A DNA stretch of 12,795 nt. Origin: Chloroflexota bacterium (lineage in GTDB: Bacteria; Chloroflexota; Dehalococcoidia; Dehalococcoidales; JAHJRU01). Made by a program: the position numbers and the translations under genes. Every line of letters begins with the position of its first letter. Position 1 is the stretch's first letter. The notes beneath the pieces were generated by a model. That model was not told the origin of the DNA. It saw only the letters and a program-made list of their open reading frames with translations, and made no database searches. Location: positions 1 through 12,795 of the forward strand of contig JAHJRU010000112.1 of NCBI GenBank assembly GCA_018830745.1, in the 5' to 3' direction. Below are positions 1-5,796 of the stretch, one piece after another.

Positions 1-26
1 GAGAATTCTGAAGGAGTGAACAAAAA

Positions 27-1094
27 ATGGCTAAAACCGATATAGGCCCCCCAGACTATCGGGAGATGCTCCCGGAAGTGATTGCCAAGAACTATGGAAA
101 GTGGAAATACCACGAAAATATTAAACCTGGTGTCTATATGCACGTATCTGAGACCGGTGATGAGGTATATACCGTCAGGTGCGGGTCTGCCAAGCTGGTA
201 TCTACGGATTTTATCCGTGACCTTTGTGCCATAGCTGACAAATACTGTGATGGACATATCAGGTTTACCAGTCGGTATAATCCCGAGTTTCTTACTCCCA
301 AGAAAGAGAACGTTGAACCCATCATAGACGCCATAAAGGAACTGGGGCTTCCGGTTGGCGGCACGGGTAGAGGAATCTCCAACGTTATCCATACGCAGGG
401 TTGGATTCATTGCCATACCCCGGCTACGGATGCATCCGGTGTAGTCAAGGCTATAATGGATGAGCTATATCCGTATTTCGTAGGCGAGAAGACGCTGCCC
501 CACAAACTCCGGCTCTCCCTGGCCTGCTGTCTGAACATGTGTGGCGCTATTCATGCCTCTGACCTGGCGGTCGTGGGCGTGCACACCGCAGTACCGGGAG
601 TTATCGATGAGACCTTCGGCGCTCAATGTGAATTGCCAACCACCATGGCAGGGTGCCCCACCGGAGCGATTCGGCGGCACCCGGACCCGAATGTCAAGAG
701 CGTGGTCGTCATCGATGAGAAGTGCATGTACTGCGGCAACTGCTACACCATCTGCCCGTCTATGCCTATCATGAATCCGGAACGGGACGGTATAGCGCTC
801 TTTGCCGGCGGCAAGGTTTCCAATGCCCGACATGTTCCCATGCTCTCACGGGTGATTGTACCGTTTATTCCCAATAATCCGCCTCGCTGGCCGGAGGTCG
901 TGGGTATCCTTAAGAGCATTATCGACGTCTATGCCGGTAATGCCCGCCCGTTTGAGCGAGTGGGCGAGTGGATAGAGCGAATTGGCTGGGAGAGGTTCTT
1001 TACACTGACAGAACTGCCTTTCCTTGAGCAGAATATCGATGACTTCGAGTCGTCCAGGGAGACCTTGCGAGCCACGACCCAATTTAAATGGTAG
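27..1094 (+). CDS. dsrB: Dissimilatory sulfite reductase beta subunit (DsrB)
   Basis: Beta subunit of the cytoplasmic DsrA2B2 enzyme, which reduces sulfite with siroheme and [4Fe-4S] clusters and passes the sulfur to DsrC. The 355-residue length is normal for the family. Siroheme/[4Fe-4S] cysteines are visible at C129 (in WIHCHTP) and at C167, C168 and C172 (in ACCLNMCGA). The inserted ferredoxin domain has C210 (in GCPTGAI) and a CxxCxxCxxxC run at C233, C236, C239 and C243. In characterised DsrAB the catalytic siroheme is held mainly by DsrB. The ATG at 27 follows AAGGAG at 11-16. dsrD begins 12 bases after the stop. dsrA is expected immediately upstream but lies outside the window. No cluster ligand is missing, so the enzyme looks functional. 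Assignment is firm; the reductive direction is inferred from the neighbouring dsrD. Confidence 0.97.
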   Translation: MAKTDIGPPDYREMLPEVIAKNYGKWKYHENIKPGVYMHVSETGDEVYTVRCGSAKLVSTDFIRDLCAIADKYCDGHIRFTSRYNPEFLTPKKENVEPIIDAIKELGLPVGGTGRGISNVIHTQGWIHCHTPATDASGVVKAIMDELYPYFVGEKTLPHKLRLSLACCLNMCGAIHASDLAVVGVHTAVPGVIDETFGAQCELPTTMAGCPTGAIRRHPDPNVKSVVVIDEKCMYCGNCYTICPSMPIMNPERDGIALFAGGKVSNARHVPMLSRVIVPFIPNNPPRWPEVVGILKSIIDVYAGNARPFERVGEWIERIGWERFFTLTELPFLEQNIDDFESSRETLRATTQFKW

Positions 1095-1099
1095 GAGGT
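1093..1099 (+). promoter_or_regulatory. Ribosome binding site that fixes the dsrD start
   Basis: AGGAGGT lies seven bases before the ATG at 1107. An in-frame GTG at 1098 sits inside this Shine-Dalgarno sequence, so it cannot be the start. The site also overlaps the dsrB stop codon (1092-1094), suggesting coupled translation of dsrB and dsrD. Confidence 0.85.
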
Positions 1100-1106
1100 G
1101 GTTGGA

Positions 1107-1340
1107 ATGAGCGAAAATGAAGAGATAAAGCAAAAGGTTCTGGAATGGTTCAATAAAACATCCAGAGAGGGTGTTAAGACAAAGTTCTACCTGAAGGACG
1201 TCACCAAGGCGCTTTCTGCTGAATACGACAAGCACATTGTCCGCAAGGCCGTCAATGACTGCATAGAAGAAGAAACGCTCATGTGGTTTTCCACCGGAAG
1301 CACTAACATGCTGGTGCTCCCGCAGTTTCACAAAGGGTAA
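1107..1340 (+). CDS. dsrD: DsrD, activator of dissimilatory sulfite reductase
   Basis: A 77-residue protein matching the usual DsrD length of about 78. DsrD is a small winged-helix protein that binds DsrAB and stimulates sulfite reduction; it is not itself a reductase. Seen here are the charged N-terminal helix ending in EWFN, the KTKFYLKDV segment, a second helix (DKHIVRKAVNDCIEE) and the wing-like LMWFSTGSTNML strand region, which is the family's typical pattern. The start is the ATG at 1107, behind a strong AGGAGG. Its place directly after dsrB is conserved among sulfite reducers. DsrD is rare in organisms that run Dsr oxidatively, so it is the best directional marker in this window. A 119-base gap with a hairpin separates it from dsrN. 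Confidence 0.93.
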   Translation: MSENEEIKQKVLEWFNKTSREGVKTKFYLKDVTKALSAEYDKHIVRKAVNDCIEEETLMWFSTGSTNMLVLPQFHKG

Positions 1341-1401
1341 GCATCGCAATCTCTTGAAGCCCCACCGGGGTATATGGCGAAGCACTGAACCATTGAGGTA
1401 G

Positions 1402-1430
1402 AGGTGTGCCCCACGAATGAGGGCACACCT
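1402..1430 (+). repeat. Perfect 10-bp inverted repeat between dsrD and dsrN
   Basis: AGGTGTGCCC (1402-1411) and GGGCACACCT (1421-1430) are exact reverse complements around a nine-base loop. Neither strand has a T-run after the stem, so this does not look like a standard intrinsic terminator. It could be an RNA processing or stabilising hairpin that sets dsrN expression apart from dsrBD, or a protein-binding palindrome. A smaller CCCC-ACC-GGGG stem lies just upstream at 1360-1370. The pairing is seen directly; the role is unknown. Confidence 0.6.
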
Positions 1431-1459
1431 AATAACAAGGGGGCGAATCCGGGTTACCA

Positions 1460-2863
1460 ATGAAAGGTTTTGAGAAAGCGCATCCCGGGGTGCTTATTTC
1501 GGCACCTCAGGGTCGCTCTGGTAAAAGCATTGTTAGTCTGGCGTTATGCGCAGCCTTTAAAAGGCGTGGGCTGGTAGTGCAGCCGTTTAAGCGCGGTCCG
1601 GACTATATCGACCCGTCCTGGCTCACGGCTGCGGCTGGCCGGAGTTGCCGCAATATAGACCCTTACCTGATGCCGGAGGAAGTGTGCCTCGATTCCTTTT
1701 ACAGAGCTTCAAAGGGAGCTGAGTTAGCCATTGTTGAAGGGGCTATGGGGCTGTATGATGGCTTGGATTCAGCCGGCTGGGGGAGCACGGCGCATGTCGC
1801 CCGTCTTTTGTCCGTACCGGTCATTCTGGTAGTTAGCGCTACCAGAATGACGCGCAGTGTGGCGGCCATGGTGATGGGATACCAGCGGTTTGAACCCGAA
1901 ACGGATATTGCCGGCGTGATTTTGAATAACATCTCGGAAAGCCGGCATGAGAGCAAGCTCAGGGCAGCCATAGAGCAGCACTGCGGGATACCGGTTCTAG
2001 GTGGTATACCCAGAGACGATAGTCTTTGTATTCCGCAGCGTCACCTGGGTATAATACCGTTTAGGGAGACCAGGGACGCCAACCTCGTTACTGACCGTAT
2101 CAGCCGATACGTTGAAGGATACCTCGATTTGGATGGCATACTGGCTATCGCCCGCCGTGCCGGTGGTGAGCAAATAGCTGATAGCAAAATTTCAACCAGG
2201 AAGACAGCCGTAGTTAGACTGGGAGTGATGCTTGATAGGGTCTTCACTTTCTATTATCCGGAAAACCTGGAAGCGCTGACTCGGGCTGGTGCTGACCTGG
2301 TCTTCATTGATTCAATACAGAACCAGAGTTTGCCTGATATTGATGGACTATACATCGGTGGTGGCTTTCCGGAAATGTTCCTGGAGGAGCTGGAAGCTAA
2401 CCGCAGCCTGCGGGAGGATATCGCTCGAGCCATTGAAGGCGGACTGCCGGTGTATGCGGAGTGCGCCGGGCTTATGTATCTGTGCCGGGGCATACGCTGG
2501 AACGACCGGTGGCATGAAATGGTCGGTGTGATTCCTGGTGAGATTGAGATGTGCCAGAAACCTCAGGGTCATGGCTATGTGGAGGTTGAGGTAACTAACG
2601 AGAACCCGCTATTTCCTGTCGGCTCAACTCTTCGAGGCCATGAATTTCACCATTCAAGATTGCATCAGTCAGGCGGTCTTGAGTTTGCCTATAAAATGCG
2701 ACGGGGGCGGGGTATAAATAGCCAGGCAGACGCCATCATATATAAGAATGTCTTAGCCGCTTATACCCACCTGCATGCTTCAGGTGTACCGCAGTGGGCG
2801 GAGGCTTTGGTATCCCTGGCGTTGCGGGAGCGGAAACGTCAGCCCTCTCTTTCTAAAAACTGA
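1460..2863 (+). CDS. dsrN: DsrN, siroheme amidase of the CbiA (cobyrinate a,c-diamide synthase) family
   Basis: Glutamine-dependent amidotransferase of the CbiA/CobB family. In dsr operons this gene is called dsrN and is thought to amidate siroheme to the siroheme amide found in DsrAB. The N-terminal ATP-binding domain (about 9-240) has a P-loop-like GRSGKS at 18-23 and EGAMGLYDG at 93-101. The C-terminal class I glutaminase domain (about 252-450) has YIGGGFPE near 298-305, the nucleophile C335 in YAECAGLMYLC, GHEFHHS at 393-399 and the His of YTHLHA (H437). The 467 residues match the family. The ATG at 1460 has only a distant AAGGGGG (1437-1443), and a stop in the same frame at 1433 rules out an earlier start, so translation may be weak. 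Codons 121-131 encode a perfect 13-bp inverted repeat. Cobyrinate amidation is the alternative function, but the dsr context and lack of cobalamin genes favour DsrN. Confidence 0.93.
   Translation: MKGFEKAHPGVLISAPQGRSGKSIVSLALCAAFKRRGLVVQPFKRGPDYIDPSWLTAAAGRSCRNIDPYLMPEEVCLDSFYRASKGAELAIVEGAMGLYDGLDSAGWGSTAHVARLLSVPVILVVSATRMTRSVAAMVMGYQRFEPETDIAGVILNNISESRHESKLRAAIEQHCGIPVLGGIPRDDSLCIPQRHLGIIPFRETRDANLVTDRISRYVEGYLDLDGILAIARRAGGEQIADSKISTRKTAVVRLGVMLDRVFTFYYPENLEALTRAGADLVFIDSIQNQSLPDIDGLYIGGGFPEMFLEELEANRSLREDIARAIEGGLPVYAECAGLMYLCRGIRWNDRWHEMVGVIPGEIEMCQKPQGHGYVEVEVTNENPLFPVGSTLRGHEFHHSRLHQSGGLEFAYKMRRGRGINSQADAIIYKNVLAAYTHLHASGVPQWAEALVSLALRERKRQPSLSKN
1820..1851 (+). repeat. Perfect 13-bp inverted repeat inside dsrN
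   Basis: GTCATTCTGGTAG (1820-1832) is the exact reverse complement of CTACCAGAATGAC (1839-1851), with a six-base loop TTAGCG. It covers codons 121-131 of dsrN (VILVVSATRMT) and keeps the frame and a sensible family sequence, so it is not an obvious assembly fault. No T-run follows. It would form a very stable mRNA hairpin, or a cruciform or binding palindrome in DNA. Confidence 0.7.
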
Positions 2864-2940
2864 GAAGATCGCAGTGGCGGTATATCCGCTATAGATTAAG
2901 CGAACTCGAAGGGATAGCAGAAATAGTAACTGGTACTTGA

Positions 2941-2988
2941 AGCGAAAATCTGGCTTTAGGCAGCTTTGTCTGCTGGAAGTAATTCGCT
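2941..2988 (+). promoter_or_regulatory. Possible structured leader upstream of dsrC
   Basis: AGCGAA (2941-2946) pairs with TTCGCT (2983-2988), enclosing a weaker GCAG/CTGC stem. This lies in the 162-base gap between dsrN and dsrC, just ahead of a strong AGGAGG ribosome site. dsrC is often expressed far above its neighbours, so a separate leader or processing site would make sense. The outer stem is only six pairs, so this is tentative. I could not find a convincing -35/-10 pair in the gap. Confidence 0.25.
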
Positions 2989-3025
2989 GAATCCCCAGCA
3001 AAAATTATTAAAGAGGAGGTAACTT

Positions 3026-3358
3026 ATGGCAAAGGCAACACTTGGGGGAGTGGAAATAGAGGTTGATGATGACGGTTTCATTCAAGAGCCAGACAAATGG
3101 AACAAGGATGTAGCCGAAGACATCGGTAAGATTGAGGCGGTTTTAGAGCCGGGTCAGGATAAAATGGGAGCAGACCACTGGACCGTGGTGGATTATCTGC
3201 GCAACTACTTCCTTGAGTTCGGCATAGCGCCACCCATTCGGATGGTGGTCAAGAAATCCGGCATAGACCTCAAGAAAATATATGAGCTGTTCCCCAAAGG
3301 ACCAGCAGCTGGAGCCTGTAAGGTAGCCGGCTTGCCCAAACCTACCGGATGCGTTTAG
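3026..3358 (+). CDS. dsrC: DsrC, sulfur-carrier protein of dissimilatory sulfite reduction
   Basis: Small soluble TusE/DsrC-family protein that accepts the sulfur released by DsrAB as a trisulfide between its two C-terminal cysteines and delivers it to DsrMK. Both essential cysteines are present: C98 in GACKVAG and the penultimate C109 in TGCV, with ten residues between them as in true DsrC. TusE-type relatives keep only the last one. Other family marks are HWTVVDYLRNYF (51-62), GIAPPIRMVVKK (66-77) and YELFPKGPAAGACK (86-99). The 110-residue length is normal. The start is an ATG six bases after AGGAGG (3014-3019), one of the strongest ribosome sites here, which agrees with the high DsrC levels expected. 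It sits between dsrN and dsrM with gaps of 162 and 106 bases. Confidence 0.97.
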   Translation: MAKATLGGVEIEVDDDGFIQEPDKWNKDVAEDIGKIEAVLEPGQDKMGADHWTVVDYLRNYFLEFGIAPPIRMVVKKSGIDLKKIYELFPKGPAAGACKVAGLPKPTGCV

Positions 3359-3426
3359 TCTTGTATCTTTAATCAACGGGCTATACATAATCATAGGCGA
3401 GAAGATAAGGCGATAGGAGTTAAATC

Positions 3427-3468
3427 GTGTATAAACTTTTGGCAGGCCCGAGGAGGGCTGAACAGTGA
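3427..3468 (+). CDS. Possible 13-codon leader ORF coupled to dsrM
   Basis: A GTG at 3427, seven bases after AGGAG (3415-3419), opens a 13-codon reading frame (M/VYKLLAGPRRAEQ) whose TGA at 3466-3468 overlaps the dsrM GTG start at 3465 in a GTGA junction. Such an arrangement can couple translation of the downstream gene. It is too short to show any homology and may be chance; the dsrM ribosome site lies inside it and is sufficient alone. Confidence 0.2.
   Translation: MYKLLAGPRRAEQ
3451..3457 (+). promoter_or_regulatory. Ribosome binding site supporting the GTG start of dsrM
   Basis: AGGAGGG lies seven bases before the GTG at 3465. The predicted protein then begins directly with a first membrane helix, as expected for the NarI-like family, and no nearby ATG does so. 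Confidence 0.75.
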
Positions 3469-4163
3469 CGGCACTATCGTACCTGGTAATAATCTTTGGT
3501 TACCTGGCACTTCTGCTCTTCATCTTCGGCATAATTTACCGGGCTTGGAGATGGAATCGGCTCCCACAGGGTTTTTCTTGGGGGTTGTTCCCCAAGCCGA
3601 CCAGGTGGGTAGTGACCAGTATGCTCTGGAAGATATTAGCCTGGCCTACATTGTTCAAAGCAGATAGGTTGCTGTGGGCAGGCGCTTTGTTCTTCCACCT
3701 GGGCTTGCTGGTACTTTTTGCAGGTCATCTTGGATCGTTTATCGATATTGCATCCCTCGGGGAGCGGATAGGTATCCCGAGCGAGTCATCGTATGTCATC
3801 GGCATTACCGCCGGGACGATAGTGGCTATAACGATTCTTTTTTACATCTCCCGCCGGCTTTTTATCCGCCGGTCCAGCGAAATTTCCGTATTTGCCGACC
3901 ATTTTTGGCTGTGGGTGCTTCTGGTGGTAGTACTCGTTGGAATCTACTCCAGAGTGTTCCATGAAGTAAGTTCTGACGCGGTCAGGGACTTTGCCTTGAG
4001 TGTGGTTGCCTTTAACCCGGCACTCCCGCCACAGAATTTCTGGTTCCTTATGCACGTATTGCTTTCCGAGTTTTTCATCATTTACGCGGTCATTGGTAAA
4101 CCAATCCACCTGGTGGGGCAATTGTTTACACAATACATTTTGGTTTCGGAAGAGGGGTCATGA
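3465..4163 (+). CDS. dsrM: DsrM, NarI-like diheme cytochrome b membrane subunit
   Basis: Integral membrane subunit that takes electrons from menaquinol and passes them through two b hemes to DsrK for reduction of the DsrC trisulfide. The 232 residues form about five membrane helices (roughly 4-26, 66-92, 108-130, 146-163 and 192-212). Four histidines, H78, H88, H197 and H215, show the same 10- and 18-residue spacings as the bis-heme ligands of nitrate reductase NarI, which supports two hemes b. Translation starts at a GTG behind AGGAGGG. The stop overlaps the dsrK ATG by four bases, so the two subunits are probably made in coupled fashion. The protein is shorter than the DsrM of classical Gram-negative sulfate reducers and resembles the compact NarI/HdrE type. 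A general NarI-family cytochrome is the alternative, but adjacency to dsrK makes DsrM the best call. Confidence 0.9.
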   Translation: MTALSYLVIIFGYLALLLFIFGIIYRAWRWNRLPQGFSWGLFPKPTRWVVTSMLWKILAWPTLFKADRLLWAGALFFHLGLLVLFAGHLGSFIDIASLGERIGIPSESSYVIGITAGTIVAITILFYISRRLFIRRSSEISVFADHFWLWVLLVVVLVGIYSRVFHEVSSDAVRDFALSVVAFNPALPPQNFWFLMHVLLSEFFIIYAVIGKPIHLVGQLFTQYILVSEEGS

Positions 4164-5536
4164 AGACGGATACTGAGAATCAAGCAGATAGCCAAGCTAA
4201 AGCAGTAGAGGAGTATGAAAAGACTTTGGAACGCTGGTTTGGAGAGGCAACAAAAGAAGACGTTCAAAAAGTGATAGATAAGCTTGGCGAGTGGGAAAAA
4301 CTTCCCTACTCGAAACTGGTAAAGCTCAACCTGGACCTGTGCTCAAATTGCGGCGCCTGTGCCGATGAGTGTCACATTTACAAGACTTTACCGCGCAAGG
4401 AGTTCAACCCCGTTTATCGCGTCAAGTTGCTGCGCTCGGTTTACCAGAAATATTTTACCTGGGTGGGTAAGGTATTTGGGAGGTTTGCCGGAGCAAGAAA
4501 GCTGGATAAAGAACTGCTGAAAGAGTGGTTTGTACGCTTTTACCAGTGCAATATGTGCCGGCGTTGCAATATCTTCTGCCCCTTTGGCGTTGATAACATG
4601 GCTATAGTCCGCACCGGACGGCTGCTGATTAATGATGTCATGGGCAAGACTACGGAGGACATGGGACGCGGGGTCAGGTACCACTTGAGGGACGGCAATG
4701 CTTCGGAGATGAGCGAAGCCGCCTTTCGTAACATAGTCAGCTTCTGGGAAGACGAGATTAAAGAGGTCAAGGGCTGGGATGTCAAAGTGCCCATAGATGT
4801 GGTCGGTGCGGAGATGTTCCTTATTCCACCCAATACCGACTACTTCCACTCGCTGGAGACCATGGAAGGGATTGCCGCCACACTGTACGCCGCCAATGTC
4901 AGCTGGACCATGAGCAGCAAGATATTCGACTCCGTCAATTACGGAACCTTTTTCAATGACGAAGCCTGGGCCAGTATCATAACGCAGCACATTGAAGAGG
5001 CGAAGAGGCTGAAATGCAAGACGCTGGTGGTGGGCGAGTGTGGCCATGCCACCAAGTCTTTGATGTTCCTTGGTCCATCGCTTCTGGGCGAGTTTCCCTT
5101 TGAAGTAAAGAACATACTGCAGGTAACGGCGGACCTCATCCAGCACGACAGGATTAAGCTCAACAAGGAAGCCAATCCGGAAACGGTGACTTACCATGAC
5201 CCCTGCAACGTGACCCGGATGTGCGGGATAATGGAAGAGCCCCGCATAATACTGAGAGCAGCCTGCATGGACTTCCGGGAGATGACACCCAACAGGGACC
5301 GGAACTACTGCTGCGGTGGCGGCGGTGGGGTGGTTCTGGAGACCGCCTCTCACGATTTCCGTATGGAAGTAACCGGTAAGCTGAAGGCCGAGCAGATGCA
5401 GCGGACGGGGGCGAAGATAGTAGTCACCTCCTGTGCCAATTGCAAGGTGGAGATTTCCCACTTGATAGACCAGTATAAACTTGACATGAAGTGGGCCGGC
5501 GTCCACGATATGGTCTTGAATGCTTTGGAGCTCTAA
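4160..5536 (+). CDS. dsrK: DsrK, HdrD-like iron-sulfur subunit (DsrC-trisulfide reductase)
   Basis: Cytoplasmic catalytic subunit of DsrMK, related to heterodisulfide reductase HdrD. It is thought to reduce the DsrC trisulfide at a special [4Fe-4S] centre. Two ferredoxin-type motifs are complete: C61, C64, C67, C71 and C130, C133, C136, C140, the latter followed by P as usual. The C-terminal CCG domain has C349 (HDPCN), C384-C385 (NYCCGGGGG) and C425/C428 (SCANC), the ligand set of the noncubane active-site cluster. A first CCG-like half is reduced to VGECGHA (C294). The N-terminus (about 1-40) is charged and helical. The 458 residues fall within the family range. It overlaps dsrM by four bases (ATGA). 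No dsrJ, dsrO or dsrP follows; the next gene is 260 bases away. Confidence 0.93.
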   Translation: MKTDTENQADSQAKAVEEYEKTLERWFGEATKEDVQKVIDKLGEWEKLPYSKLVKLNLDLCSNCGACADECHIYKTLPRKEFNPVYRVKLLRSVYQKYFTWVGKVFGRFAGARKLDKELLKEWFVRFYQCNMCRRCNIFCPFGVDNMAIVRTGRLLINDVMGKTTEDMGRGVRYHLRDGNASEMSEAAFRNIVSFWEDEIKEVKGWDVKVPIDVVGAEMFLIPPNTDYFHSLETMEGIAATLYAANVSWTMSSKIFDSVNYGTFFNDEAWASIITQHIEEAKRLKCKTLVVGECGHATKSLMFLGPSLLGEFPFEVKNILQVTADLIQHDRIKLNKEANPETVTYHDPCNVTRMCGIMEEPRIILRAACMDFREMTPNRDRNYCCGGGGGVVLETASHDFRMEVTGKLKAEQMQRTGAKIVVTSCANCKVEISHLIDQYKLDMKWAGVHDMVLNALEL

Positions 5537-5552
5537 TAATCAGAGGCAGCAG

Positions 5553-5575
5553 GGTTAACAGGAGAACCGTTAACC
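5553..5575 (+). repeat. Hairpin after dsrK
   Basis: GGTTAAC (5553-5559) and GTTAACC (5569-5575) are exact reverse complements. With a bulged A at 5560, two more GG/CC pairs extend the stem to nine pairs with an AGAA tetraloop. It starts 16 bases after the dsrK stop, a typical place for a transcript 3' end, but no T-run follows. It may be a processing or stability element or a factor-assisted terminator. Confidence 0.45.
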
Positions 5576-5655
5576 GAAACCGGGTAAACCAGGTATTGCG
5601 GAGCAATTAAGATGTTTGGGAGATGGGGCGGCTGAAGTGAGAAGTAGAGGCCCTC

Positions 5656-5671
5656 TGACATTTAACTGTCA
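5656..5671 (+). repeat. Small inverted repeat upstream of the sqr-like gene
   Basis: TGACA (5656-5660) and TGTCA (5667-5671) flank a six-base AT-rich loop TTTAAC. The element lies about 50 bases before the candidate promoter at 5724, a position where a dimeric regulator could bind. Five pairs is short, so this may be chance. Confidence 0.25.
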
Positions 5672-5723
5672 ATTCGAGAAGTTCAAAAGGCATTCATAGG
5701 TCTAGTCAAACATTAGCTATAAC

Positions 5724-5753
5724 TTGAATCCCATCGCATGACAGGTATATTAT
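5724..5753 (+). promoter_or_regulatory. Candidate sigma-70-type promoter for the sqr-siroheme unit
   Basis: TTGAAT at 5724-5729 (four of six matches to TTGACA) is followed 16 bases later by TATATT at 5746-5751, or 18 bases later by TATTAT at 5748-5753; each -10 form matches TATAAT at five of six positions. Transcription from here would give a leader of about 35-40 bases before the TTG start at 5797. It lies in the largest gene-free gap in the window (260 bases), after a hairpin, which fits a new transcription unit. Consensus match only. Confidence 0.35.
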
Positions 5754-5785
5754 TAGGTTGCTTACAGTCCAAACACAGCATTTGT

Positions 5786-5790
5786 AGAGG
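5786..5790 (+). promoter_or_regulatory. Ribosome binding site supporting the TTG start at 5797
   Basis: AGAGG lies six bases before the TTG. The next in-frame Met (residue 15) would remove the FAD-binding GAGSGG at residues 8-13, so the unusual TTG start is required for a working protein. Confidence 0.6.
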
Positions 5791-5796
5791 TTAAGA

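Noticed and set aside
1..26. Possible end of dsrA
   Set aside because: TGA triplets at 9-11 and 17-19 could each end an upstream frame, but too few codons are visible to recognise a DsrA C-terminus. dsrA is expected upstream only from context.
60..74. CGGGAG-ATG-CTCCCG hairpin near the start of dsrB
   Set aside because: Only six pairs with a three-base loop inside coding sequence; stems of this length are expected by chance in a window of this size.
846..1460. 204-codon minus-strand frame across dsrB, dsrD and the gap before dsrN
   Set aside because: It covers two confident genes on the other strand, shows no recognisable domain and has no clear ribosome site.
1460..2863. Cobalamin biosynthesis gene (cbiA) instead of dsrN
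   Set aside because: The family is shared, but no corrin-ring genes are nearby and the gene is embedded in dsr genes, so the siroheme role is more likely.
3361..3391. Promoter-like TTGTAT and TATACATAAT between dsrC and dsrM
   Set aside because: The -35 match is only three of six, and spacing to either -10 candidate is 15 or 19 bases. Not strong enough to list.
4388..5506. Long open frame on the minus strand opposite dsrK (372 codons)
   Set aside because: It lies entirely antisense to a well-supported gene, has no recognisable motifs and follows the codon bias of dsrK. It is a shadow frame.
5613..5636. Seven-codon ATG frame (MFGRWGG) with a GGAG upstream in the dsrK-sqr gap
   Set aside because: Too short to judge, lies upstream of the candidate promoter and has no coupled gene. 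Probably chance.
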